NCBI GenBank assembly: GCA_035342095.1
Contig: DAOQWL010000013.1
Span: 1-64,000 of the forward strand
Length of the DNA: 64,000 nt
Direction: 5' to 3'
DNA from: PLanc-01 sp035342095
Lineage (GTDB): Bacteria; Planctomycetota; Phycisphaerae; Sedimentisphaerales; Anaerobacaceae
Shown piece by piece: positions 27,073 through 36,963 of this stretch (position 1 is its first letter; each line of letters opens with the position of its first letter). The notes under the pieces were generated by a model. The model did not search any database. It was not told the origin of the DNA and was given only the letters and a program-made list of their open reading frames with translations. The position numbers and the translations under genes are program-made.

Positions 27073-28158
27073 ATGAAAACGCTGAATGTCTCCACCCATA
27101 TCGTGTTCTGCGCTCTGCTTGCGGCACAGGCCCGCGCCGATTTCACCTTCGGCGACCGGGTGCCCATCCAATCGACCCTCGGGGTGATCGATCCCGCGTA
27201 CGCGGAGGGGCCCGATTGCTTCTCCGCGGACGGCCTGGAGATGTACATCGAGTCGGACCGGCCCGGCGGGTCCGGCGGCTTCGACCTGTGGGTGTCGAAA
27301 CGCACGCACGTCGCCGAGGGCTGGGGACCCTTGAAGAACATGGGCTCCGCGATCAACAGCTCCAAGGACGACAATACCTGCTCGCTGGCCGCCGACGGGC
27401 TGACGTTGTACTTCGCCTCCAGCCGGTCCAACGGGTATGGCGGCTCCGACCTGTGGCACGCCAAGCGCACGAGGATATCGCAACCCTGGGGCCAGGCGGT
27501 AAACCTGGGCTCGCGGATCAACACCGATTCCATCGATGCCTGCCCGCGGGTCTCTTCAAACGGCCTGGAACTCTACTTCGACTCCTCGCGCCCCGGCGGG
27601 AGCGGAGGTCGCGACCTCTACGTATTGATGCGCGGCGCCCCGAAGGACGCCTGGGGCGATCCGGTCAATGTCGGCCCGGTCGTGAACAGCGCCTACGGAG
27701 ATATGAACCCGACCCTCTCGCCGGACGGCCTGCTGTTGCTCTTCACCGATTCCTACAGCGCCCCGTTCCGTCCCGGCGGACACGGCGATTGCGATGTCTG
27801 GATGACCCGACGAACGGGTCTCAACGAGCCCTGGCAGACTCCATCGAATCTGGGTCCGCCGATCAACACGTCCGGACGCGACGTCGTCGCCTGCATGTCT
27901 CCCGACGGTCTGATGCTCTACGGCGGCACCCTCCAGGGAGCGGTCTGGGAAATGTGGCAGGCGCCCATCCTGCCAATCGTCGATTTCAACGCCGACCGGA
28001 AAGTGGACCTCGCCGACATGGCACTGCTGATGGACCACTGGGGCACCGGGGACACGCTCTACGACATCGGCCCCTATGCCTGGGGCGACGGCAAGGTGGA
28101 CGTCGAGGACCTGAAGGTCTTCATCGCCGAGTGGGAGAAGGAGAATCCGCACGATTGA
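27073..28158 (+). CDS. Exported PD40 propeller protein with dockerin-like C terminus
   Basis: 361 residues from ATG 27073. Signal peptide MKTLNVSTHIVFCALL, then RADFTFGDRV. Five PD40 blades (SADGLEMYIESDRPGGSGG, SSNGLELYFDSSRPGGSGG and others) are followed by VDFNADRKVDLADMALL and YAWGDGKVDVEDLKVF, the dockerin-like pair. No LamG. The end (FIAEWEKENPHD) is nearly the same as in the gene at 40479 and the fragment at 36964. Confidence 0.87.
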   Translation: MKTLNVSTHIVFCALLAAQARADFTFGDRVPIQSTLGVIDPAYAEGPDCFSADGLEMYIESDRPGGSGGFDLWVSKRTHVAEGWGPLKNMGSAINSSKDDNTCSLAADGLTLYFASSRSNGYGGSDLWHAKRTRISQPWGQAVNLGSRINTDSIDACPRVSSNGLELYFDSSRPGGSGGRDLYVLMRGAPKDAWGDPVNVGPVVNSAYGDMNPTLSPDGLLLLFTDSYSAPFRPGGHGDCDVWMTRRTGLNEPWQTPSNLGPPINTSGRDVVACMSPDGLMLYGGTLQGAVWEMWQAPILPIVDFNADRKVDLADMALLMDHWGTGDTLYDIGPYAWGDGKVDVEDLKVFIAEWEKENPHD

Positions 28159-28211
28159 CAGAATGACCAGTGAGCAGAACGCAACGCAACCAACCAATGG
28201 AGGTATCAACC

Positions 28212-29870
28212 ATGAAAGCTGCGAAGAACTCCCTGATTCTGGCGTATGTTATCGTGGCGATCTGCGCCACGTCCAACGTAAGGGCCGATTTCACGTTCGG
28301 CGAACCAGTGAAGGTGGATCTCTCATACCTCGGCACGTACGACCATATCGAATGCCTGTCCTACGACGGGCTGGAGATGTACATCATGACCGCGGGCCCC
28401 ACCGGACAGGGTGGTGCCGACCTGTGGGTACTCAAACGCGCCTCGAAGGACAAAGCGTGGGGCCCGCCGGAGAATCTCGGGGCTGTTGTCAACACCGCGA
28501 GCATTGAAGAATGCGCCTCTATCTCCGCGGATGGCCTCACACTCTACTTCGATTCGAACCGAGACCATGAGCAGCATGACATCTACATGACGACGCGCGC
28601 GACCCCAGATGCCCCCTGGGGCCCCGCCGTGAGTTTGGGCTCGACGGTGAATCGTCCCAACGCGGGGGACTATTCCCCTTCGATCTCCGCAGATGGTCTG
28701 GAACTGTACTTCTCCTCCTATCGGTCCGGCGGATACGGCCGGAGCGATCTCTATGTGTCCAGACGTGCGACGGTGAATCATGCGTGGGGCCCGCCCACAA
28801 ACCTTGGCGCCACGGTCAACAGCGTATCGGAGGATATATGGTGCTCTCTCTCGCCGGACGGCTTGGTGCTGTTCTTTTCGGACAATCCCTTCGGGGGCGA
28901 CCCTCCCCGACCGGGCGGGTACGGCAATTGTGACATGTGGATGACGAGACGGGCAAGCCATTCCAAGCCCTGGCAAACACCTGTGAATCTGGGCCCCCAG
29001 TTAAATGGGACCGCCAACGACCTCTATCCTCGCATCTCGCCGGACGGACGCACCTTGTACTTCTGGTCCAACCAAGCGGGCGGCTACTGCACCTGGCAGG
29101 CAGCGGTCATCCCCGTCGTGGACTTCAACTCCGACATGACCGTGAATATCAACGACCTGGTGCTACTGATCGACCACTGGGGCACGGACGATCCGTTCTA
29201 CGACATTGGGCCCTTTGCCTGGGGCGACGGCGTGGTGGATGCGGCGGATCTGAAGGTCCTGATGGAGTATTGGGGTCAGGACCTGACGCCGCCTGCGGTC
29301 GAACCGATCGCGCACTGGAGGCTCGACGAGACGGAGGGCCTGACTGCGCACGACAGCGTGGGCAACAAGCACGGCACGCTCATGGGTTCGCCGGTCTGGC
29401 AGCCCCAGTCCGGTAGAATCGACGGCGCCCTTGCATTCGATGGAGTCGATGACTGCGTCGCAATCGACAGGATACTCAACCCCCTCCACGGTCCCTTCAG
29501 CGTGTTCGCCTGGGCCAAGGGCGGTGGACCGGGCGAGGTGGTCGTCTCACAACAGGCCGGCGCAAACTGGCTGATGGCCGACGCGGAAGGCAAACTGATG
29601 ACGCAACTCGGCGCCACGGCGGTCGGCAGCGACCTGTATTCGCAGGTCGAGATTGTCGACGGAGAGTGGCATCGCATCGGCTTCACCTGGGATACCTCGA
29701 CCCGGAGGCTCTATGCGGACGACATGCTGGTTGCGGCAGACACACAGACCGGTCTGGCGAGTTCCTATGGTCGCCACTACATCGGCTGCGCCAAGGACTC
29801 CGCTGCCGGCGCCTTCTGGTCCGGCCTGATCGACGACGTGCGGATCTATGACCGGGCGATGAAACCGTAG
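28212..29870 (+). CDS. Exported PD40 propeller protein with dockerin-like and LamG domains
   Basis: 552 residues from ATG 28212 (leader AATGGAGGTATCAACC). Signal peptide KNSLILAYVIVAICATS, then VRADFTFGEPV. Five PD40 blades (SADGLTLYFDSNRD, SADGLELYFSSYRSGGYGR) precede VDFNSDMTVNINDLVLL / FAWGDGVVDAADLKVL. The C-terminal LamG runs from IAHWRLDETEGLTAH to FWSGLIDDVRIYDRAMKP. Domain order is the same as at 29928, and the DNA at the 3' ends is very similar, pointing to duplication or conversion. Confidence 0.87.
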   Translation: MKAAKNSLILAYVIVAICATSNVRADFTFGEPVKVDLSYLGTYDHIECLSYDGLEMYIMTAGPTGQGGADLWVLKRASKDKAWGPPENLGAVVNTASIEECASISADGLTLYFDSNRDHEQHDIYMTTRATPDAPWGPAVSLGSTVNRPNAGDYSPSISADGLELYFSSYRSGGYGRSDLYVSRRATVNHAWGPPTNLGATVNSVSEDIWCSLSPDGLVLFFSDNPFGGDPPRPGGYGNCDMWMTRRASHSKPWQTPVNLGPQLNGTANDLYPRISPDGRTLYFWSNQAGGYCTWQAAVIPVVDFNSDMTVNINDLVLLIDHWGTDDPFYDIGPFAWGDGVVDAADLKVLMEYWGQDLTPPAVEPIAHWRLDETEGLTAHDSVGNKHGTLMGSPVWQPQSGRIDGALAFDGVDDCVAIDRILNPLHGPFSVFAWAKGGGPGEVVVSQQAGANWLMADAEGKLMTQLGATAVGSDLYSQVEIVDGEWHRIGFTWDTSTRRLYADDMLVAADTQTGLASSYGRHYIGCAKDSAAGAFWSGLIDDVRIYDRAMKP

Positions 29871-29927
29871 GAAGTGCAACCAACAGAGGCAGGTCGCACA
29901 CGCGACGAACAAATGGAGGTAAACCCC

Positions 29928-32369
29928 ATGAATGCGACAAAGAACATTCTGATTCTGGTGTGTGTTGTTGTGGCGGCGTGCGCCGTGTCCGCGACGGCAG
30001 CCGACTTCCTCTTCGGCAAGATCACGAACGTCGGGGCCCCCGTCAATCTCGGGCCCTCCTACTCCAGTTCCGGACAGGAAGAAGTGGACCCGACGATCTC
30101 GCAGGACGAGTTGACGCTGTACTTCGCGTCGTCGCGTCCGGGAGGACTCGGAGGCGGCGACCTCTGGATGATGACTCGCCCGTCCAAGGACGATCCGTGG
30201 AGCGAGCCCGTCAATCTGAGCACCGTGAACAGCACAGGGGAGGATTGGGCGCCGAAGCTCTCGCCCGACGGCCTGTCTCTCTATTTCCAGTCCAATCGTT
30301 CCGGCGGCAAGGGCGGCGCCGACATCTGGATGACGACACGGACCGCCCTCGACGCCCCCTGGCAGGCGCCCGTCAATCTGGGCGAGACGGTCAACTCGGG
30401 GTCCAACGACCAGGACCCGACCATCTCCGCGGACGGCTTGACGCTCTACTTCGACCGCGGCCAGACCACTCTATACGAAGCCCGGCGCGACTCCATCACC
30501 ATGCCCTGGGACACGGCCAAGGTGGTCGAATCCAGCCTGAACAGCGAGGGCAACGACTGCCATCCGTATATCACGCCGGACGGGCTCTCGATCTGGTTCT
30601 GCTCCAACCGCGCCGGCGGCTACGGCGCCATGGACATCTACGTCGCGACGCGAGCCTCGCTCGACAGCCCGTGGGGCGAGCCGGTGAACGCGGGCGACGT
30701 GATCAATTCGCCCTATGGCAACTATGCGCCGTGCCTCTCCGCGGACGGCCTGACCCTCTACTACGACGAGAGCGCAAACATCCGTATCGCAAAGAGAGCG
30801 AGCCTTTCCGACCCCTGGGTCGAGCCCCTGGGCCTGACGAGCAACGACATCTGGACCAGCGTCAGCGCCGACGGCCTGACGATCTACTTCGCTTCGGACC
30901 GCGCCGGCGGATGCGGCTACCAGGACCTCTGGATGGCGACCCGCAGTTCGCCCACAGAACCCTGGCAGGACCCGGTGAATCTCGGACCCGCGGTGAACAG
31001 CAACGACTGGGACTGGGCGCCGTGCATCTCGTCGGACGGGCTCGAACTGTACCTCACCTCAGAGCACAACTGCATCGGGAACGATTGGGATATCTTCGTC
31101 TGCACCCGCGCGACGACCGACACCCCCTGGGGTCCCGCGACGAACCTCGGGACCGGCGTCAACAGCCCCTCCCCCGACGGCAACCAGACCCTCTCGGCCG
31201 ACAAGCTGACGCTCCTCTTCTCCTCCGAGCGGACGGGCGGAAAAGGCAGCGGCGACCTGTGGATGACACGACGGACCGCCGTGGCGGACCCCTGGTCCAC
31301 CCCGGTCAATCTCGGCGCGCCGGTGAACACCAGCGGATACGAGGCCGGTCCCAGCCTTTCGCCCGATGGCAAATGGCTGTTCTACACCTCGATCTACGCG
31401 AATAACCCGAGCACATATAACCACATCATGGTCTCCGGCCTCGGCGCGGACGGGCGCTGGGGAATTCCGCGCAACCTGGCGAAGGAAGTCACTCTGCCCG
31501 GGAACGCCGGCTGCCCGACAATCTCCCCCGACGGCTACGCGCTCTACTTCACTGCGGACACCCCCGACGGGCTGGGCGGATCCGATCTCTGGAGCCTGGA
31601 CGTGATGCCCATTGTGGACCTCAACGGCGACGGCAAGGCCGACGACCAGGACATCCTCGTCGTGACGAAGTACCTGGGCCAGGATGAGCCCACGTGCGAC
31701 ATGGCTCCGACCCTCTGGGGCGACGGCATCGTCGATGCCTGCGATGTCGCGATGGTCCAGATGTACATCGGCACGGAGTTCACCGATCCGACTCTGATCG
31801 CCCACTGGGCCCTGGACGAAACCGAAGGGAACACGGCCCACGAGAACGTCCAAGGGAGAGACGGGACCGTCTATGGCATCGCGGCCTGGCAGCCGACAGG
31901 CGGCATGATCGACGGGGCACTGGAACTGAGCGGCCAGGCCAACTTCGTCCTCGCGCCGTACATCCAGGACCCGTGCGACGGGCCGCTGAGCGTCTTCGCC
32001 TGGGTCAAGGGCGGCGCTCCCGGCCAAGTGGTCGTCGCCCAGCAGGAAGGCGCCAACTGGCTGATGGCCGACACGGCCGGCGGTGCCCTCGCGACGGAAC
32101 TCCGCCATATCGGGCGATTGGCGAACTCCCCGCTGGTATCCCAGACCGTCATCACGGACGGCAACTGGCACCGCATCGGATTCGCCTGGGACGGCGCCAG
32201 CCGGATCCTGTTTGTCGACGACACAGAGGTCGCCGGCGACCCCGAGGAGAATCTGGCGTCCTCGACCGGCAAACTGCTGCTGGGCGCCTCCGCGAAAGTG
32301 GCCCCCGGCGCCTTCTGGTCCGGCCTGATCGACGACGTGCGAATCTACAGGCGGGCCGTGAAACCCTAG
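29928..32369 (+). CDS. Exported long PD40 protein (about ten blades) with dockerin-like and LamG domains
   Basis: 813 residues from ATG 29928 (leader AATGGAGGTAAACCCC). Signal peptide KNILILVCVVVAACAVS; the motif here is TAADFLFGKIT. About ten PD40 blades are visible (SPDGLSLYFQSNRSGGKGG, TPDGLSIWFCSNRAGG, SADGLTIYFASDRAGG and others), twice the number of its neighbours, so it may form two propellers. Then VDLNGDGKADDQDILVV / LWGDGIVDACDVAMV and a C-terminal LamG ending FWSGLIDDVRIYRRAVKP. It is the largest PD40 part of the array. Confidence 0.87.
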   Translation: MNATKNILILVCVVVAACAVSATAADFLFGKITNVGAPVNLGPSYSSSGQEEVDPTISQDELTLYFASSRPGGLGGGDLWMMTRPSKDDPWSEPVNLSTVNSTGEDWAPKLSPDGLSLYFQSNRSGGKGGADIWMTTRTALDAPWQAPVNLGETVNSGSNDQDPTISADGLTLYFDRGQTTLYEARRDSITMPWDTAKVVESSLNSEGNDCHPYITPDGLSIWFCSNRAGGYGAMDIYVATRASLDSPWGEPVNAGDVINSPYGNYAPCLSADGLTLYYDESANIRIAKRASLSDPWVEPLGLTSNDIWTSVSADGLTIYFASDRAGGCGYQDLWMATRSSPTEPWQDPVNLGPAVNSNDWDWAPCISSDGLELYLTSEHNCIGNDWDIFVCTRATTDTPWGPATNLGTGVNSPSPDGNQTLSADKLTLLFSSERTGGKGSGDLWMTRRTAVADPWSTPVNLGAPVNTSGYEAGPSLSPDGKWLFYTSIYANNPSTYNHIMVSGLGADGRWGIPRNLAKEVTLPGNAGCPTISPDGYALYFTADTPDGLGGSDLWSLDVMPIVDLNGDGKADDQDILVVTKYLGQDEPTCDMAPTLWGDGIVDACDVAMVQMYIGTEFTDPTLIAHWALDETEGNTAHENVQGRDGTVYGIAAWQPTGGMIDGALELSGQANFVLAPYIQDPCDGPLSVFAWVKGGAPGQVVVAQQEGANWLMADTAGGALATELRHIGRLANSPLVSQTVITDGNWHRIGFAWDGASRILFVDDTEVAGDPEENLASSTGKLLLGASAKVAPGAFWSGLIDDVRIYRRAVKP

Positions 32370-32629
32370 AAAGCACAACCAACAGAGCCCGGTCGCAGGG
32401 GTGACGAGGAACGATAGACAAGACAGGACAGTCTGCCATGAAACGCGGGATCGCGGTTGTCATAGAGACGTTCATATCGAATCCGGCGATCCGAGGCCCG
32501 CCGGCACATCGGGAGGCCCCGGACCTCAAGGCATAGAGGACGGTACGGAAGCACCTTTCCGCGAGATCCTCGGCCCAATCCAGCGGCGTGGGACAAGCTA
32601 TAGGAACTCTCCGTCGAAAGGGTGGGAAG

Positions 32630-33100
32630 ATGAAGACGCGAACCATCATCGGAATCGCAGCGGTGCTTCTGTCGACACTCTGGCTGGTTCAACGCAGTGA
32701 CACGCAGGCGGCACTGGAAATGCAGGTTGTCGCAGACATGCCGACGGGGTCGATCCTCGCATATGCCGGAAGTGAGCCGCCCGATGGATGGCTCCTCTGC
32801 GACGGCGAACTCTATGGGGTGGACGATTCCGGCGTCAACTACCGACAGGATACCGAGACGGGCTCGAGCAAGACTGGCATCTCCGTGAACCAGGCCGTCG
32901 CCAATATCAGCATCAACAAGGCCTCCACCGGCATCGTTGCCCGCCAGACGAGTCCTGCCGCCTCTGCCGCCAGCGTTACGGTCGGCGCATCGGCACAGAG
33001 CGTTGGGGTCGGTGTCTCGGAAGCATCGAAAGGCTCGGACGCAGCCCATAACAATTTGCAGCCTTACATCGTCGTGAATTACATCATCAAGTGCTACTGA
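32630..33100 (+). CDS. Exported tail-collar domain protein
   Basis: 156 residues from ATG 32630. A signal peptide (TIIGIAAVLLSTLWLV) precedes a phage tail-collar motif: MPTGSILAYAGSEPPDGWLLCDG, written here in parts as PTGSILAYAG and PPDGWLLCDG. The C terminus HNNLQPYIVVNYIIKC is the standard collar ending. The middle is serine/alanine-rich (ISVNQAVANISINKASTG). Collar domains occur in tail fibres and in 'microcystin-dependent' exported proteins; the signal peptide favours the latter. It interrupts the PD40 array and has its own upstream region. Confidence 0.8.
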   Translation: MKTRTIIGIAAVLLSTLWLVQRSDTQAALEMQVVADMPTGSILAYAGSEPPDGWLLCDGELYGVDDSGVNYRQDTETGSSKTGISVNQAVANISINKASTGIVARQTSPAASAASVTVGASAQSVGVGVSEASKGSDAAHNNLQPYIVVNYIIKCY

Positions 33101-33573
33101 GGCACGGAGGCGACAGACCATGTTTCGGATTCCCAACTATCTGCCGAGGCCGCCCTAGGCCGGAGGCAAACATCCGGTTCATCCGGTTCTCGCGTGCTTT
33201 CGTGATCCAGGCACGCCCGAAGCGGTCGTGCAAGGGAGATTTTCCGCTTTCCGCCAATAGCATGGCGGGAAGGCGGCAGGACACGCCCGTGCGAATGCCT
33301 TGGGCCTTTCTGGATCGGTCGGCGGGAACCCCGGTGAGCCCCCTTCGTGCTCAGTTGCGCAGGGTATGCCGACCCCGCCTGTAGGGGACGTCGCCCTCTT
33401 ATCCATACCATGCTATTGGTCCAAAGCGATAAACCTCAGGGGTTTGGGGACAGGTCCCCGAGAACCACCGAAGTACGCGAAAACCGGATGAGCCAACATT
33501 CCCTGCAGAACGCACTGACTTGACGATCGACTATCGTTCGGAAATCCAAATCACTTCAGAAGGAGAAACTGTC
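33101..33573. other. Intergenic region, no gene seen
   Basis: About 470 bp without a convincing frame. It contains small inverted segments (GGGGACAGGTCCCC near 33449) and ends with the AGGAG ribosome binding site of the next gene. Confidence 0.45.
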
Positions 33574-33972
33574 ATGAGACGGCACAACTTGCGAATAGCA
33601 GAGAGACTCACATTCCTGATCTTTGTTTGTCTTGCAGTGAGCTACCCATCCCACGCGGCCCTCGTGATCGACCAACAGAGCGATGCACCCAACCCCGTGA
33701 GCGTATCCAATGGTCCGGGGGTGGTTCTTTTCCAGACATTCAAGCCCACCGCGTCCACTCTGGACCTTGTGCGTCTCACGTTCTGCCCCGGGGGCGGATT
33801 CCCGCCGGCTGGCTACGAGACGAGCATCAGTATCCGATCGGGCGATCCCGATGGGCCTGAACTCGGGAGCGCGTCGGCAATGGTAGAAGGTTCGGTTGGG
33901 GAGGCCGTGGACGCCTACTTCTGGTTCCCCTCCTTGCCGTTGACGCCCGGCGCAACCTACTTCATTGAGTAG
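33574..33972 (+). CDS. N-terminal part of a large exported protein, ended by in-frame TAG
   Basis: 132 residues from ATG 33574 (AGGAG upstream). Signal peptide IAERLTFLIFVCLAVSYP, cleaved near SHAA. The mature part (LVIDQQSDAPNP, VVLFQTFKPTASTLDLVRL, PGGGFPPAGYETSISIRSG, LPLTPGATYFIE) is a beta-sandwich that continues in the same frame after the TAG at 33970-33972 (TEPPESALLMTWFWTGDAYAGG). The TAG most likely replaces a Trp TGG. With the next entry it formed one protein of about 1080 residues. Confidence 0.8.
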   Translation: MRRHNLRIAERLTFLIFVCLAVSYPSHAALVIDQQSDAPNPVSVSNGPGVVLFQTFKPTASTLDLVRLTFCPGGGFPPAGYETSISIRSGDPDGPELGSASAMVEGSVGEAVDAYFWFPSLPLTPGATYFIE

Positions 33973-33993
33973 ACCGAACCGCCCGAAAGCGCC

Positions 33994-36825
33994 TTGCTCA
34001 TGACCTGGTTTTGGACGGGAGATGCCTACGCTGGCGGGAACGCGGGGACTTTCTGGGGTCCGGAATGGCCTCCCGAATACTACGCGGACAACGACCGACT
34101 CTTTGCTACATACTATGAAGACGGCGGGCCCCCCGCCAAGGGGCCAATCACGACCCAAGTGCAGGTGTGGCCCAATCCCGTCGCTGTCAACGGCTGGGTG
34201 TGGATTACGGCGAAGGTGGACGACACCACAACCGGTGGCTCGAACATCCTCTTGGCCTGGTGGGCCATGGAAGGTGGAGAATGGAAGCCGATGGCAGCGT
34301 CGGATGGCGCGTTCGATTCGCCCAGCGAGGCGGTCACAGCGACCTTCACCGCGCCTTCTGCGCCGGGCTTCTACACCGTCGGCGTGTATGGCATGGACGT
34401 ACACGAGAACTCGAGCGACTCGGTCTACGTCGGTTTCCAGGCCTACGATCCGGGCGGCGGATCCGACAAGAAGGGCCCCGTCACGTCGAAGGTCATGGCG
34501 GCTCCGAATCCTGCGCCCGCAGGTGGGTCGGTGCTGATTGTGGCGAAGGTGAACGACAGCAGCACAGGCGGTTCGCCGATCGCCTCGGCGGAATGCAGCC
34601 TGGATGGCGGCTTCACATGGACTCCCATGGATCCGCAAGATGGAGCCTTCGATGCCGTGAGCGAGGATGTCATGGTGCTCGTCGTCGCGCCGTCTGTCCC
34701 CGGCAACTACCTTGTTCTGGTCCGGGGGACAGACGCGCCGGGCAACATGGGAAAGGCCCAGAGCACGTCCCTCACCGTGTACCAGCCGAGTCCGAGCGCC
34801 GAGGGATGCGTCCTCTTCGACGACCATTTCGACAACTTCTCACTCGACCCGGGGTGGAGTGTGCATGCCTCAACCGATGGCTTCGTCTACGAGAAGACCT
34901 CGGAAATCGGCAGCATGCTGATGATCGTCGCCGACGGCACGGACATCTGGGATTACAGCGACGAGCACGTAGCCGTATACAGGTCGGTCGAAGGAGATTT
35001 CGAGGCCATCACCGAGGTGAAGCACCAGGAACCCGTGAACGAATGGTCGAAGGCCGGCCTCGCCGTCCGCAACAGCATGTCCCAGAACGGAAGCCCCGAC
35101 GGCCCCGGATCCCTGGGATATGCGGGTATATTTGTGACCCCAGAACATGGATACGCATTCCACTGGGACGCGGCGGGAGAGCCCTCCATGAGCGTCGATG
35201 CCCTCAGGGCCCGCCCCGACTTTCCGGAAGACCCCGAGGGCAGCGAGCCCTTGGAGACGATGTTGTGGTGGGGGCCCTGGAGAGACAGCTATGGGCAGCG
35301 CATCAGCGGTTGGATCAGGGCGCCGAACCAGAAGACGGGAGGCATGTACACCTTCCGAATCGCCAGTGACGACAACAGCGAGCTGTGGTTGAGCACGGAC
35401 GACACGCCGGAAAACCTGCAATTGATTGCGCAGGTGTCCGGATGGTGTGAACGTCTTGAATCCCCGCCGGCGCCGTATCCGTTCAACTATGACAAGTACC
35501 CCGAGCAGTACTCGATCCCGATCTTGCTCAAACCGGAGAGGCTGTATCGCATCGAGGTCCTGCACAAAGAAGGTTCCGGCGACGATTTTGTGGCCGTGCA
35601 ATGGTCGGGTCCCAGCGTTTCGGGCTGGAAACACGTCAAGCCCTTCGGATTTGGCGTCCCCGATCCTGATCCCGCAACTTTGTTCCTCCGCGAGTGGTGG
35701 ACGTGGGGTCCGGACGGTTTCCTCGACTCGAGTGTCGAGGATGGCTGGGCCAGCTTCCCTTGCTGGCTGAAACTCACGAAATCGGGCAAAGACATCTCCG
35801 GCTCGTACAGTACGAGCGGCCCGAATGGTCCCTGGACCGGCGTAGGCGGCGCGACGCTTGAGGGCGCTCAGACCACGCAGGACGTGGGGATGATGGCCAC
35901 GTCGCACAGCTTCGGCAAAGTGGGATACAATGCGTTCGGGTACTTTGCGCTGCTGCTGGGCGATACGACCCCGCCGGACCTCTGGCTCGAAGTCAACCCC
36001 ACGGTCCTGTGGCCCCCGAACCACAAGATGGTGGAGATCACCCCCGAGTGGACCGTGTGGGATGCGTACGATCCCTCTCCCCAGGTGACGCTCAAGAGCA
36101 TCATCATGACCGAGGGGGACGACATCACCACGTATGAACCCGCTGGGGAGCCGCAAGGCCATGGCAACAAGGCGGTTGGCGACATGTACGTGGATCCCGA
36201 TGGCCGCATCTTCCTGAGGGCCGAACGCAGCGGGACGAACAAGAACAGGATCTACATGATCACGTATGAAGCGGTCGACTTCTGTGGGAACGCCAGGACG
36301 GCAAGCGCCCTGGTCGTGGTCCCGCACGATGAGGCCCCGAAGCCGGCCGATGTGACTGCGCCGGGCGACGCGATCCGAGGCGTTCCGAATGACGGCGACT
36401 GGCCGGAAGGTGAAGCACCTCCCAACGCGATCGACAACGATGTGGACACGAAGTACCTTCACTTCAAGGGCGCGATGCAATCCACCGGGTTCCAGGTCCA
36501 GCCTGCGAGGGGTCCGACGATCATCCATGAGATGACGTTCACGACGGCCAACGACGCTCCCGAACGCGACCCAGTCCAATTCGAGGTCTACGGGGCGACT
36601 GAAGGCATCGACGGGCCGTACACGCTGATCGCCAGCGGCGGCATCGCCGATTTCGCCGGGCCAACCGAATGGCCGCGGCTCACCCCCAACAGTACGCCGA
36701 TCACGTTCCCCAACGAGACCGCCTACAGGTACTATCAGGTCCTGTTTCCTGCGGTGCGTGATCCTGCTTCGGCGAACAGCATGCAGATCGCCGAGGTCGA
36801 ATTGATCGGAGTGCCTGCGCTGTGA
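33994..36825 (+). CDS. Downstream part of the split exported protein: DUF1349-like, PA14 and discoidin-like domains
   Basis: 943 codons open in the same frame as the preceding entry; TTG 33994 or ATG 34000 could restart translation but would yield a protein without signal peptide. In order: end of the first beta-sandwich, two Ig-like repeats (GPITTQVQVWPNPVAVNG; GPVTSKVMAAPNPAPAGG), a DUF1349-like half (FDDHFDNFSLDPGWSVH, WSKAGLAVRNS), an inserted PA14 domain (YTFRIASDDNSELWLS, YRIEVLHKEGSGDDFVAV), the second DUF1349-like half (FPCWLKLTKSGKDISGSYS), and a C-terminal F5/8-type domain (DNDVDTKYLHFKG, YRYYQVLFPAV). No dockerin-like end is present. Likely a surface glycan-binding protein that is now inactive in this strain. 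Confidence 0.8.
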   Translation: MLMTWFWTGDAYAGGNAGTFWGPEWPPEYYADNDRLFATYYEDGGPPAKGPITTQVQVWPNPVAVNGWVWITAKVDDTTTGGSNILLAWWAMEGGEWKPMAASDGAFDSPSEAVTATFTAPSAPGFYTVGVYGMDVHENSSDSVYVGFQAYDPGGGSDKKGPVTSKVMAAPNPAPAGGSVLIVAKVNDSSTGGSPIASAECSLDGGFTWTPMDPQDGAFDAVSEDVMVLVVAPSVPGNYLVLVRGTDAPGNMGKAQSTSLTVYQPSPSAEGCVLFDDHFDNFSLDPGWSVHASTDGFVYEKTSEIGSMLMIVADGTDIWDYSDEHVAVYRSVEGDFEAITEVKHQEPVNEWSKAGLAVRNSMSQNGSPDGPGSLGYAGIFVTPEHGYAFHWDAAGEPSMSVDALRARPDFPEDPEGSEPLETMLWWGPWRDSYGQRISGWIRAPNQKTGGMYTFRIASDDNSELWLSTDDTPENLQLIAQVSGWCERLESPPAPYPFNYDKYPEQYSIPILLKPERLYRIEVLHKEGSGDDFVAVQWSGPSVSGWKHVKPFGFGVPDPDPATLFLREWWTWGPDGFLDSSVEDGWASFPCWLKLTKSGKDISGSYSTSGPNGPWTGVGGATLEGAQTTQDVGMMATSHSFGKVGYNAFGYFALLLGDTTPPDLWLEVNPTVLWPPNHKMVEITPEWTVWDAYDPSPQVTLKSIIMTEGDDITTYEPAGEPQGHGNKAVGDMYVDPDGRIFLRAERSGTNKNRIYMITYEAVDFCGNARTASALVVVPHDEAPKPADVTAPGDAIRGVPNDGDWPEGEAPPNAIDNDVDTKYLHFKGAMQSTGFQVQPARGPTIIHEMTFTTANDAPERDPVQFEVYGATEGIDGPYTLIASGGIADFAGPTEWPRLTPNSTPITFPNETAYRYYQVLFPAVRDPASANSMQIAEVELIGVPAL

Positions 36826-36963
36826 ATCCCGTTGCCCGGGCAGTGAACTGATGGAGATCCCCCGTTCCTGTGGGGATGAACAAGCTGGAACCTGGCGCGT
36901 GGAGGGCTGTGAACACGAGAGTCGTCCGCAGCCCTCCTTTGAGGACGGAACGAACCAGTCTGG

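Noticed and set aside
32438..32536. Short + strand frame of 32 codons before the collar gene
   Set aside because: No good ribosome binding site and no protein-like pattern.
33970..33972. TAG as pyrrolysine or genome-wide amber recoding
   Set aside because: Other genes in the window, such as rpiB, end normally with TAG, so a simple nonsense mutation is more likely.
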